Positions 1-7,119 of a stretch of DNA of 17,363 bases are shown piece after piece. A model generated the notes under the pieces. The model did no database searches, was not told where the DNA came from, and was given only the letters and a program-made list of their open reading frames with translations. The position numbers and the translations under genes are program-made. Every line of letters begins with the position of its first letter. The stretch's first letter is position 1. The stretch covers positions 1-17,363 of the forward strand of contig JBNRML010000030.1 in the NCBI GenBank assembly GCA_050309585.1. Direction: 5' to 3'. This DNA is from Bovifimicola sp050309585. GTDB lineage: Bacteria; Bacillota; Clostridia; Lachnospirales; Lachnospiraceae.

Positions 1-28
1 TTTTGTGGTGATTAAATTATACATCAAA

Positions 29-45
29 AAGGAATAGGATTCCTT
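29..45. repeat. Short perfect inverted repeat upstream of hpf
   Basis: AAGGAAT (29-35) and ATTCCTT (39-45) are perfect complements around AGG. The stem is A+T-rich and has no clear T tract on either side, so it is not a convincing terminator. It could be an operator or the tail of an upstream unit. Otherwise 1-138 shows no gene. Confidence 0.3.
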
Positions 46-138
46 ATATTTTGGACATTTTTTGAAAGTTGTTTATGACAATGACTATGAAAACGGGGCT
101 TTGTGGATAAAAGTACGGAAACTCAAGCACAATTTATC

Positions 139-166
139 TTGAAAAAATATGTAGTTATGGTATAAT
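139..166 (+). promoter_or_regulatory. hpf promoter, SigA-type with extended -10
   Basis: The -35 box is TTGAAA (139-144), followed by a 16-nt spacer and TATAAT (161-166). TGG immediately before the -10 box makes an extended -10 (TGnTATAAT). Transcription should start near 173, which leaves a leader of about 114 nt before hpf. Confidence 0.75.
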
Positions 167-173
167 ATTGTAC

Positions 174-260
174 ATAGATAACTCCTTAGAAGGTATGTGT
201 TATCTATACTGAAAAATCGGGGAAATAAAGGCGTGGGAAGCCTATTTTAACGGATTTTTC
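174..260 (+). promoter_or_regulatory. Folded 5' leader of hpf with two consecutive hairpins
   Basis: Hairpin 1 pairs ATAGATAAC (174-182) with GTTATCTAT (199-207), with a small CCT/AGG inner stem. It would sit at the very 5' end of the transcript. Hairpin 2 pairs GAAAAATC (211-218) with GATTTTTC (253-260), then AAATA (223-227) with TATTT (243-247), and GGC (230-232) with GCC (240-242). The ribosome binding site (274-277) starts 13 nt after it. Neither hairpin has a T tract, so they look like RNA stability or translation-control elements. Pairing was done by eye. Confidence 0.5.
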
Positions 261-286
261 AATAATGGGAAAAGGAGATGGACAGC

Positions 287-814
287 ATGAGATACGTGAT
301 TACAGGAAGAAACATTGATGTTACAGAGGGATTAAGAAACGCAGTACAGGAGAAGATTGGAAAATTAGAAAAATACTTTAATGCTGACACAGAAGTGATT
401 GTTACACTTAGTGTTGAAAAGGAAAGACAGAAAATCGAGGTTACCATACCTGTTAAGGGAAACATTATCAGGTCAGAACAGGTAAGCAGTGATATGTATG
501 TATCTATTGATTTAGTTGAGGAAATTATAGAGAGACAGCTTAAAAAGTATAAAAACAAAATCATTGAAAAGAAACAGGCGAAAGACAGTTTCAGTCCGGA
601 GTACATAGACAAGGACTATGATGAGGATGATTCGATTAAGATTATCCGTACAAAGAAATTTGGCATTAAACCTATGGATCCTGAAGAAGCTTGTGTACAG
701 ATGGAATTGCTTGGACATAACTTCTATGTGTTCAGAAATTCTGAGACAGAGGAAGTTAACGTAGTATACAAGAGAAAAGGAAATACATACGGATTAATTG
801 AACCAGAGTTCTAA
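287..814 (+). CDS. hpf: Ribosome hibernation promoting factor, long form (HPF/RaiA family)
   Basis: This is a 175-residue protein of the S30AE family. Long HPF binds the decoding region of the 30S subunit and dimerises two 70S ribosomes into inactive 100S particles during slow growth. The N-terminal S30AE domain covers about residues 1-97 and opens MRYVITGRNIDVTEGLR. A charged linker (about 98-120, rich in D, E and K) leads to the C-terminal dimerisation domain, which includes the stretch KPMDPEEACVQMELLGHNFYVFRN-like pattern near residues 130-152. An ATG at 278 is in frame, but GGAG (274-277) touches it; the ATG at 287 lies 9 nt after GGAG and starts at the conserved N-terminus. The gene has its own promoter and terminator and so is monocistronic. 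Confidence 0.95.
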   Translation: MRYVITGRNIDVTEGLRNAVQEKIGKLEKYFNADTEVIVTLSVEKERQKIEVTIPVKGNIIRSEQVSSDMYVSIDLVEEIIERQLKKYKNKIIEKKQAKDSFSPEYIDKDYDEDDSIKIIRTKKFGIKPMDPEEACVQMELLGHNFYVFRNSETEEVNVVYKRKGNTYGLIEPEF

Positions 815-838
815 AAACTGAATTTTTGAGAGTATTTG

Positions 839-877
839 ATGCCACTTGGTTTGTAAAAATTAAGTGGCATTTTTTTT
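839..877 (+). terminator. Intrinsic terminator of hpf
   Basis: ATGCCACTT (839-847) pairs perfectly with AAGTGGCAT (862-870) around a 14-nt loop. A run of eight T (870-877) follows. It lies 25 nt after the hpf stop codon and separates hpf from secA. Confidence 0.9.
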
Positions 878-879
878 CC

Positions 880-908
880 TTGAATAACTAATTGAAAAGT
901 GATAAAAT
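880..908 (+). promoter_or_regulatory. Probable secA promoter with extended -10
   Basis: TTGAAT (880-885), a 17-nt spacer and TAAAAT (903-908), with TGA just before the -10 box. It starts right after the hpf terminator and would give a leader of roughly 36 nt. An alternative TTGAAA (892-897) with TATATG (915-920) is weaker. Confidence 0.6.
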
Positions 909-950
909 ACCAAGTATATGTAAAATTATTATAATGACTAGGAGAGTATC

Positions 951-3521
951 ATGAGTCTTGCATCAAAAATATTTGGAACACATAGTGAGAGAGAAATAAA
1001 GAGAATAAAACCAATTGTTAAGAAGATTGTTAATTTACGCCCGGAAATGATGAAGCTGTCAGATGAAGAACTTCGTGGAAAGACAGACGAATTCAAGAAG
1101 AGGGTTAAAGATGGTGAGTCCCTGGACAGTATACTTCCGGAAGCATATGCTGTTGTCAGGGAGGCCGCAAGAAGAGTTTTAAACACAGAGCACTACGAAT
1201 GTCAGCTCATGGGTGGTATTATTCTTCACCAGGGTCGTATTGCTGAAATGAAGACCGGTGAAGGTAAAACCCAGACATGTTTGTTGCCTGCATATCTGAA
1301 TGCCCTTACTGGAAAGGGTGTACACGTAGTTACGGTAAATGATTACCTTGCTCATCGTGATGCTGAGTGGATGGGACAGGTTCACAGATTTTTGGGACTT
1401 ACAGTAGGCTGTGTATTGAACAGTATGGAAAATGATGAGAGAAGAGAAGCTTATAAATGTGATATTACATATATTACAAATAATGAGCTTGGATTCGATT
1501 ATCTTAGGGATAATATGGTTATCTACAAAGAGCAGCTCGTTCAGAGAGGTCTTAATTATGCCATTGTGGATGAGGTTGACTCGGTGCTTATTGATGAGGC
1601 CAGAACACCTCTTATTATTTCCGGACAGAGTGGAAAGTCCACAAAGCTTTATGAGGCCTGCGATATTCTTGCAAAACAGTTAAAGCGTGGTAAGGATATG
1701 CCTGAGCTTTCAAAGTTAGATCTTATTATGAAAGAAGAAATAGAAGAGGATGGAGATTTCATCGTTGATGAAAAGGACAAGGTTGTAAATCTTACGGCAG
1801 AAGGTGTGAGAAAGGTTGAGAAATTCTTTGCAATTGATAACCTTGCAGACCCTGAAAATCTTGAAATCCAGCACAATATCATTTTGGCCTTAAGAGCCCA
1901 TAATCTCATGTTCAGAGATCAGGATTATGTTGTAAAAGATGATGAGGTATTGATTGTTGATGAATTCACAGGACGTATTATGCCGGGTAGAAGATACTCA
2001 GATGGACTTCACCAGGCAATTGAAGCAAAAGAGCATGTAAAAGTTAAGAGAGAGAGTAAGACTTTAGCAACCATTACATTCCAGAACTTCTTTAATAAAT
2101 ATGAAAAGAAATGTGGTATGACAGGTACTGCACTTACGGAAGAAATGGAATTTAGAAATATTTATGGAATGGACGTTGTTGAAGTTCCGACAAATAAACC
2201 GATTGCCAGAGTTGACCTTCCGGATTCGGTTTACTCTTCAAAGAGAGGAAAATTAAAAGCCATTGTCAGGGAAATCGTTGAGACACATAAAACCGGTCAG
2301 CCTGTATTAGTTGGTACTATTACAATCGAGGCTTCTGAAGAAATCAGCAATATGTTAAGAAAAGAAGGAGTTCCGCATAAGGTTTTGAATGCCAAGTTCC
2401 ACGAGCAGGAAGCAGAGATTGTAGCTCAGGCAGGTGAGTTTGGTGCGGTTACAATTGCAACAAATATGGCAGGTCGTGGTACTGATATTAAGCTTGATGA
2501 AAAATCAAGAGAGGCTGGTGGTCTTAAGATTATTGGTACTGAGCGCCATGAGTCGAGACGAATTGATAACCAGTTAAGAGGTCGTTCAGGACGTCAGGGT
2601 GACGTGGGTCAGTCACAGTTCTTTATTTCGTTAGAGGATGACCTTATGAGACTGTTCGGTTCAGAAAAACTGATTTCCACATTTAAGGCACTTGGAATTC
2701 AGGAAGACGAGCCTATTGAGCACAATATGCTCTCAAAGACTATTGAGAAAGCACAGAAGAAGATAGAAGGAAATAACTTTGGTATCAGAAAAAATCTTCT
2801 TGAATATGACCAGGTAAATAACGAGCAGAGAGAAACCATTTATGAAGAGAGACTCAGAGTGTTAAATGGCGAAAACATGAGGGAAACGATTTATAAATGG
2901 ATAACAGATGTTATTGAGAGTCAGGTTGATATGTGTATTCCTGAGGATGCACCGGCAGATGAGTGGAATCTCACAGAGCTCAATCAGCTTGTTATACCTA
3001 TCTTCCCGTTTGATTTGATTACTCTTAGTGATGAGCAGAAGAAAAAATTCAAAAAAGCAGATATGATGCAGTATCTCAAGGAAAAAGCCGTGAAACTCTA
3101 TGAGGCAAAGGAGGCAGAATTCCCAGAGGTTGAGCAGATTCGTGAGCTTGAGCGCGTTGTACTTCTCAAGGTTATTGATAGAAAATGGATGGATCACATT
3201 GATGATATGGATCAGCTGCGCCAGGGTATCGGATTGCAGGCATATGGTCAGAGAGATCCATTGGTTGAATATAAAATGTCAGGCTATGAAATGTTTGGCG
3301 AAATGATTCAAAATATAAAAGAAGACACTGTAAAGCTTCTTATGCATGTAAGGGTTGAGCAGAAGGTTGAAAGAGAACAGGTAGCCAAGGTTACAGGAAC
3401 AAACAAGGATGATTCTGCTGTAAAGGCTCCAAAGAAACGTGAGGCCGACAAGATATATCCAAATGATCCATGCCCATGCGGAAGTGGAAAAAAATATAAA
3501 CAGTGTTGTGGAAGAAGGTGA
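951..3521 (+). CDS. secA: Preprotein translocase motor ATPase SecA
   Basis: SecA is the cytosolic ATPase that drives unfolded preproteins through the SecYEG channel. The protein has 856 residues, within the normal range for Clostridia. Walker A is seen as AEMKTGEGKT (98-107) and the DEAD-type Walker B as DEVD (207-210), followed by SVLIDEARTP. The helicase-type motif TNMAGRGTDIKL and the arginine-rich RQLRGRSGRQGD-like motif of the second nucleotide-binding domain are present. The C-terminus carries the zinc-binding SEC-C motif with cysteines 841, 843, 852 and 853, which in other bacteria contacts SecB or the ribosome. The ribosome binding site GGAG (941-944) is 6 nt before ATG. The gene is followed after 4 nt by prfB, implying cotranscription and translational coupling. 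Confidence 0.98.
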   Translation: MSLASKIFGTHSEREIKRIKPIVKKIVNLRPEMMKLSDEELRGKTDEFKKRVKDGESLDSILPEAYAVVREAARRVLNTEHYECQLMGGIILHQGRIAEMKTGEGKTQTCLLPAYLNALTGKGVHVVTVNDYLAHRDAEWMGQVHRFLGLTVGCVLNSMENDERREAYKCDITYITNNELGFDYLRDNMVIYKEQLVQRGLNYAIVDEVDSVLIDEARTPLIISGQSGKSTKLYEACDILAKQLKRGKDMPELSKLDLIMKEEIEEDGDFIVDEKDKVVNLTAEGVRKVEKFFAIDNLADPENLEIQHNIILALRAHNLMFRDQDYVVKDDEVLIVDEFTGRIMPGRRYSDGLHQAIEAKEHVKVKRESKTLATITFQNFFNKYEKKCGMTGTALTEEMEFRNIYGMDVVEVPTNKPIARVDLPDSVYSSKRGKLKAIVREIVETHKTGQPVLVGTITIEASEEISNMLRKEGVPHKVLNAKFHEQEAEIVAQAGEFGAVTIATNMAGRGTDIKLDEKSREAGGLKIIGTERHESRRIDNQLRGRSGRQGDVGQSQFFISLEDDLMRLFGSEKLISTFKALGIQEDEPIEHNMLSKTIEKAQKKIEGNNFGIRKNLLEYDQVNNEQRETIYEERLRVLNGENMRETIYKWITDVIESQVDMCIPEDAPADEWNLTELNQLVIPIFPFDLITLSDEQKKKFKKADMMQYLKEKAVKLYEAKEAEFPEVEQIRELERVVLLKVIDRKWMDHIDDMDQLRQGIGLQAYGQRDPLVEYKMSGYEMFGEMIQNIKEDTVKLLMHVRVEQKVEREQVAKVTGTNKDDSAVKAPKKREADKIYPNDPCPCGSGKKYKQCCGRR

Positions 3522-3525
3522 TTAG

Positions 3526-4639
3526 GTGGTTGAATTAGATCAGTTCAAGTTTAGCCTTGGTCAGTATGATGAACCGCTTATGGAATTGAGGGATTCACTT
3601 TGACCTGGCTGGAAAAGAAGCCAGAATAACTGAGCTGGAGAGGACAATGGAAGCTCCAGATTTCTGGGATAATCCTGAAAATTCCCAGAGATATATGAAA
3701 GAACTTAAGAGCTTAAAGGATGTCACAGAGCAGTTCGAGAAATTGAAAAATCAATATGAGGATATAGATACTCTTATTCAAATGGGATATGAGGAAAATG
3801 ATCCTGCCATTATTCCGGATATACAACAGGAGTTTGATGAGTTCAAAAACGAATTTGAGGAGCTCAGGGTTAATACACTGTTGTCTGATGAATATGACAA
3901 AAATAACGCAATACTTACATTGCACGCGGGAGCCGGTGGTACGGAATCCTGTGACTGGGTGAGTATGCTTTCAAGAATGTATCAGCGTTTTGCTGAAAAA
4001 AAGGGATTTTCTGTTGAGATACTGGATTATCTTGACGGAGAAGAGGCTGGAATAAAGTCGATTACAATGCAGATAAATGGTACAAATGCCTTTGGCTATC
4101 TTAAGTCAGAGAGAGGAGTTCACCGTCTGGTGAGAATTTCGCCATTTAATGCGGCAGGAAAGAGACAGACCTCCTTTGCTTCCTGTGATGTCATGCCTGA
4201 AATTGAAGAAAATCTGGATATCGAAATCAATGAGGATGAGCTAAGAATTGATACTTACAGAAGTAGCGGTGCAGGTGGACAGCATATAAACAAAACCTCA
4301 TCAGCTATCAGAATTACGCATATACCTACCGGTATAGTTGTGCAGTGTCAGAATGAGCGTTCGCAGTTCCAGAACAAGGACAAGGCAATGCAGATGCTGA
4401 AATCAAAGCTTTATTTACTAAAGAAGGCAGAAAATGATGAAAAAGTGTCTGATATAAGAGGTGAAGTTAAGGATGTAAATTTTGGAAACCAGATTCGCTC
4501 TTATGTAATGCAGCCTTACACCATGGTAAAAGATCATAGGACAAATTTTGAGAGTGGAAATGTGTCGGCAGTCATGGATGGAAACATAGAGCCATTTATT
4601 AGTGCTTATCTCAAATGGTTAAGTCTTAATAAAAAATAA
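3526..4639 (+). CDS. prfB: Peptide chain release factor 2 (RF2), made by programmed +1 frameshifting
   Basis: RF2 reads UGA and UAA stop codons and releases the finished peptide. The gene is split: 25 codons from GTG (3526) to CTT (3598-3600), then an in-frame TGA (3601-3603); reading resumes at GAC (3602) and runs to 4639, giving 370 residues. The stop-recognition motif SPF falls at residues 205-207 and the catalytic GGQ at 250-252, the same numbers as in E. coli RF2. The GTG start is chosen because AAGGTG (3515-3520), overlapping the secA stop, lies 5 nt upstream and the product starts VVELDQFK, typical of RF2. Annotating only the ATG at 3647 would lose the first 40 residues. This is a normal gene, not a pseudogene. 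Confidence 0.96.
3588..3604 (+). promoter_or_regulatory. RF2 programmed +1 frameshift site
   Basis: GAGGG (3588-3592) acts as an internal Shine-Dalgarno-like sequence, five bases before CTT TGA C (3598-3604). When RF2 is scarce, the ribosome pauses at TGA, the peptidyl-tRNA on CTT slips one base to TTT, and reading continues as GAC. This makes RF2 synthesis self-regulating. The stimulator-to-slip spacing is 5 nt, against 3 nt in the E. coli site as I recall it. Confidence 0.93.
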
Positions 4640-4660
4640 TAAACGGAAAGGGGATTTCTT

Positions 4661-5122
4661 ATGGAATTTAAATCTGTAGTATTTTATATTGGTAATGAAG
4701 AGTACGGAGTGGATATTAATATTGTTCGAGGAATTGAAAAGGTAATTCCAGTGGTGCCAATGCCAAATACAAATCCGATTATAAGAGGTATTATTAATCT
4801 TCGCGGAGACATAATTCCTATTATTAGTCTGAGAAGAAAATTTGGTAAGGAAGACAGACCATACGATGATAATACTAAGTTTATTATTGTAAAGACAGAG
4901 ACATTGCTTGTGGGAATTGAGGTTGATGCAGTCGGCGAAATACAGAATGTGGAGCCACAAAATATATTTGACATTCCTAAGATTCTGGATTCTGATGATA
5001 CAAAGTATTACGATAAAGTCATAAATAAAGATGGAAGACTCGTAGTTGTTCTTGATATTAATAATATTATGAAGGGCAATGAGTTTGAAGAATTGGAAGA
5101 GACAATTTCACAGATGAAATAA
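4661..5122 (+). CDS. cheW: CheW-like chemotaxis coupling protein
   Basis: This 153-residue protein is a single CheW domain, which couples methyl-accepting chemoreceptors to the CheA kinase at the membrane. The pattern is clear: a first strand VVFYIGNEEYGVDI, then IRGIEKVIPVVPMPNTNPIIRGIINLRG, the hallmark receptor- and CheA-binding loop, followed by DIIPIISLRRKFG. No receiver domain is fused, so it is CheW and not CheV. AAAGGGG (4647-4653) lies 7 nt before ATG, and only 21 nt separate it from prfB, so it is probably the last gene of the secA-prfB unit and ends at the strong terminator that follows. Its position apart from a chemotaxis operon is unusual; it may be an extra paralogue. Confidence 0.9.
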   Translation: MEFKSVVFYIGNEEYGVDINIVRGIEKVIPVVPMPNTNPIIRGIINLRGDIIPIISLRRKFGKEDRPYDDNTKFIIVKTETLLVGIEVDAVGEIQNVEPQNIFDIPKILDSDDTKYYDKVINKDGRLVVVLDINNIMKGNEFEELEETISQMK

Positions 5123-5128
5123 AAAATA

Positions 5129-5182
5129 GAACTCTTTCCCGGAGTGAATGAAAACATACATCCGGGAAAGGGTTTTTCTTTT
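5129..5182 (+). terminator. Strong intrinsic terminator after cheW
   Basis: CTTTCCCGGA (5134-5143) pairs perfectly with TCCGGGAAAG (5161-5170), and flanking A/T, C/G and T/G pairs can extend the stem outward to about 5130 and 5174. The loop is 17 nt. Two T5 runs separated by one C (5173-5183) follow. Confidence 0.92.
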
Positions 5183-5224
5183 TGAAGAATGGTTTTGAGG
5201 TGGTCAGAGAAGTGTAAAAAGTAC

Positions 5225-5253
5225 TTGCATTAATTTTACTACTGTGGTAAAAT
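5225..5253 (+). promoter_or_regulatory. pheB-hom promoter with extended -10
   Basis: TTGCAT (5225-5230), a 17-nt spacer and TAAAAT (5248-5253) preceded by TGG (5245-5247). Expected start near 5260, giving a leader of about 50 nt before the pheB ATG. Confidence 0.75.
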
Positions 5254-5254
5254 T
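5232..5254. promoter_or_regulatory. Operator-like 23-bp palindrome over the pheB-hom promoter
   Basis: The left arm AATTTTACTAC (5232-5242) and the right arm GTGGTAAAATT (5244-5254) are complementary at 10 of 11 positions around a central T; the single exception is a T/G pair. It fills the spacer and the whole -10 box, so a protein bound here would exclude RNA polymerase. It has no T tract and lies upstream of the expected transcription start, so it is a DNA site, not an RNA hairpin. Confidence 0.6.
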
Positions 5255-5310
5255 CCTTGAGTGAAAAACAAGTGTATTTTAAGGACGAACACGAAGGAGG
5301 CATTGGGGTA

Positions 5311-5754
5311 ATGGAAGATAATAATAAATATTATGTATTGAAGAGAAAAGCCGTGCCTGAAGTCCTTTTGAAGGTTGTTGAAGCGAAAAGACTGTTAGAA
5401 TCAGAAAGAGTTTTATCGATTCAGGAGGCTACTGAAAAGGTTGGACTTAGCAGAAGTTCATTTTATAAGTATAAGGATGACATATTTCCTTTTCATGAAA
5501 ATTCAAGAGGAAAGACGATTACCTTTGTGTTACAGATGGATGATGAGCCGGGACTGTTGTCAGGAGTGCTAAGGCAGATTGCCGACAGCAATGCCAACAT
5601 TCTTACTATTCATCAGACAATTCCTATAAATGGAGTTGCTTCCCTGACAATGAGTGTTGAGGTCAGATCGGAGACAAAGGATGTTTCGGAGCTTATTCAG
5701 TCCATTGAAGAAAAGGAAGGAATACATTATTTAAAAATTTTAGCTAGAGAATAA
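5311..5754 (+). CDS. pheB: HTH-ACT domain protein, PheB/UPF0735 family; probable amino-acid-responsive regulator
   Basis: The product has 147 residues, the size I recall for Bacillus PheB. Residues about 35-56 form a helix-turn-helix-like unit with the family signature LSRSSFYKYKDDIFPF, and residues about 70-145 form an ACT domain, a common amino-acid-sensing fold (DEPGLLSGVLRQIADSNANI). As far as I recall, the B. subtilis threonine repressor ThrR, which shuts off hom-thrCB, belongs to this family. Here the gene sits 39 nt before hom, which supports a role in controlling the threonine/methionine branch. A TTG at 5257 is in frame, but AAGGAGG (5294-5300) points to the ATG at 5311. The older idea that PheB acts in phenylalanine synthesis is less well supported by this context. 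Confidence 0.88.
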   Translation: MEDNNKYYVLKRKAVPEVLLKVVEAKRLLESERVLSIQEATEKVGLSRSSFYKYKDDIFPFHENSRGKTITFVLQMDDEPGLLSGVLRQIADSNANILTIHQTIPINGVASLTMSVEVRSETKDVSELIQSIEEKEGIHYLKILARE

Positions 5755-5765
5755 TTTACGAAAGG

Positions 5766-5780
5766 TATCGCTAGGCGATA
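5766..5780 (+). promoter_or_regulatory. Small hairpin in the pheB-hom gap
   Basis: TATCGC (5766-5771) and GCGATA (5775-5780) pair perfectly around TAG. The hairpin directly abuts the hom ribosome binding site AAAGG (5781-5785), and another AAAGG (5761-5765) lies on its other side. It could tune hom translation or mark an RNA processing point. Confidence 0.4.
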
Positions 5781-5793
5781 AAAGGTTGGAAAA

Positions 5794-7008
5794 ATGATAA
5801 ATGTTGCAATTTTAGGTTACGGTACAGTTGGTTCTGGTGTTTATGAGATATTTAACAGAAATAGCCAGGTAATCAAAAAAAATACAGGAAAGGATGTAAA
5901 GGTTAAGTATGTACTTGATCTGAGGGAATTTCCTGATGATCCTGTAATGGATGTACTGGTACATGATTTTAATGTCATCCTAGATGATCCGGAAGTTGAA
6001 GTGGTTGCAGAGGTTATGGGCGGTGTTGAACCGGCATACACGTTTGTGAAATCAGCGTTATTAAAGGGAAAAAGCGTATGTACATCAAATAAGGAATTAG
6101 TTGCAAAGCACGGTCCGGAGCTTATTGATATTGCAAAAAATCAGGGAAGAAACTTTTTCTTCGAAGCTAGTGTTGGCGGCGGAATTCCAATTATCAGGCC
6201 ATTAATGCAGTCAATAACAGCAGACAAAATAAACTCAATCACTGGTATCTTAAATGGTACAACAAACTACATTTTGACAAAAATGTGCAAGGAGGGTCTT
6301 GGATTTGATGAGGTCCTTAAGGAAGCACAGGATTTGGGATATGCCGAGAGAAATCCTTCAGCAGACGTTGATGGGTTTGATGCCTGCAGAAAAATTGCCA
6401 TACTCACTTCTTTGGCATATGGAAAGAATGTGGATTTCGAAGATATATATACAGAAGGAATCACAAAGATTTCTGATGTGGATTTCAAATATGCAAACAA
6501 GATGGGCTGTTCGGTAAAGCTTTTCGGTTCAGCAAATAAAGTAAATGATGATATATTTGCGATGGTTGCACCTGTAATGATTGACAATACAAATCCACTT
6601 TTCAATGTTGAAGGAGTATTTAACGGAATATTGGTAAATGGAAATGTATTGGGAGATGTAATGTTCTACGGAAGCGGTGCAGGAAAGCTTCCTACAGCAA
6701 GTGCTGTAGTTTCAGATATGGTAGAGGCAATAAAGAACCTCAACAATAATGTTGAAATCAACTGGACAAGTGAAAAACTTGAATTGGCAGACATCAAGAA
6801 TTCGGAAAAGAAATTCTTTGTAAGAATTCAGGGAAATGCTGCTGAGAGAAAGGAAGAAATAGAGAAAGCATTTGGAAGGGTGTCAGTAATCGAACTTAAT
6901 GAAGTTGATGGCGAGTTTGCTTTTGTTACAGAAAAAATGGCAGAGTGCAAATTTGAAGAGGCAGCTTCTAAGACAGAAGGAATTATTAACAGAATCAGAA
7001 TGCAGTGA
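5794..7008 (+). CDS. hom: Homoserine dehydrogenase
   Basis: It reduces aspartate semialdehyde to homoserine with NAD(P)H, the branch step toward threonine and methionine. The 404-residue protein starts with the nucleotide-binding motif GYGTVG (8-13). The catalytic domain shows NGTTNYIL (154-161) and GYAERNPSADVDGFDACRK (182-200), which contains the family's conserved acidic residues and lysine. About residues 330-404 form a C-terminal ACT-like regulatory region, shorter and more divergent than the usual one, through which threonine commonly inhibits the enzyme. AAAGG (5781-5785) is 8 nt before ATG. It is the second and last gene of the unit with pheB; thrC and thrB do not follow. Confidence 0.96.
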   Translation: MINVAILGYGTVGSGVYEIFNRNSQVIKKNTGKDVKVKYVLDLREFPDDPVMDVLVHDFNVILDDPEVEVVAEVMGGVEPAYTFVKSALLKGKSVCTSNKELVAKHGPELIDIAKNQGRNFFFEASVGGGIPIIRPLMQSITADKINSITGILNGTTNYILTKMCKEGLGFDEVLKEAQDLGYAERNPSADVDGFDACRKIAILTSLAYGKNVDFEDIYTEGITKISDVDFKYANKMGCSVKLFGSANKVNDDIFAMVAPVMIDNTNPLFNVEGVFNGILVNGNVLGDVMFYGSGAGKLPTASAVVSDMVEAIKNLNNNVEINWTSEKLELADIKNSEKKFFVRIQGNAAERKEEIEKAFGRVSVIELNEVDGEFAFVTEKMAECKFEEAASKTEGIINRIRMQ

Positions 7009-7024
7009 TAATTAAAAAAATTAG

Positions 7025-7060
7025 AGCCCACCTCAAAAACCGGTGTTTTTGAGGTGGGCT
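7025..7060. terminator. Bidirectional terminator between hom and the convergent minus-strand genes
   Basis: A perfect 16-bp stem (7025-7040 with 7045-7060) encloses the tetraloop CGGT. On the minus strand it is followed by a run of seven T (complement of 7014-7020 region), a good terminator for the leftward genes. On the plus strand the following sequence TTATTAAATAA is less ideal, but the stem is very strong. Confidence 0.88.
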
Positions 7061-7119
7061 TATTAAATAAATATATTTTTACAGCTGCAAATAATTGCAA
7101 ATATGTTTCAGTTCTTTTT

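Noticed and set aside
938..3306. Several frames of 60-110 codons inside secA in other frames and on the other strand
   Set aside because: They are shadows of the unambiguous secA reading frame and lack initiation signals.
3601..3603. Stop codon in prfB as evidence of a pseudogene
   Set aside because: The CTT TGA C slip site and GAGGG stimulator are the conserved programmed frameshift, and the protein continues perfectly in the +1 frame.
5232..5254. CodY box
   Set aside because: The outer arms share AATTTT and AAAATT with the CodY consensus, but the 23-bp length and the TACTAC/GTGGTA centre do not fit its 15-bp form.
5183..5310. T-box or amino-acid riboswitch before pheB-hom
   Set aside because: The leader after the promoter is only about 50 nt and has no T-box word, antiterminator or terminator hairpin.
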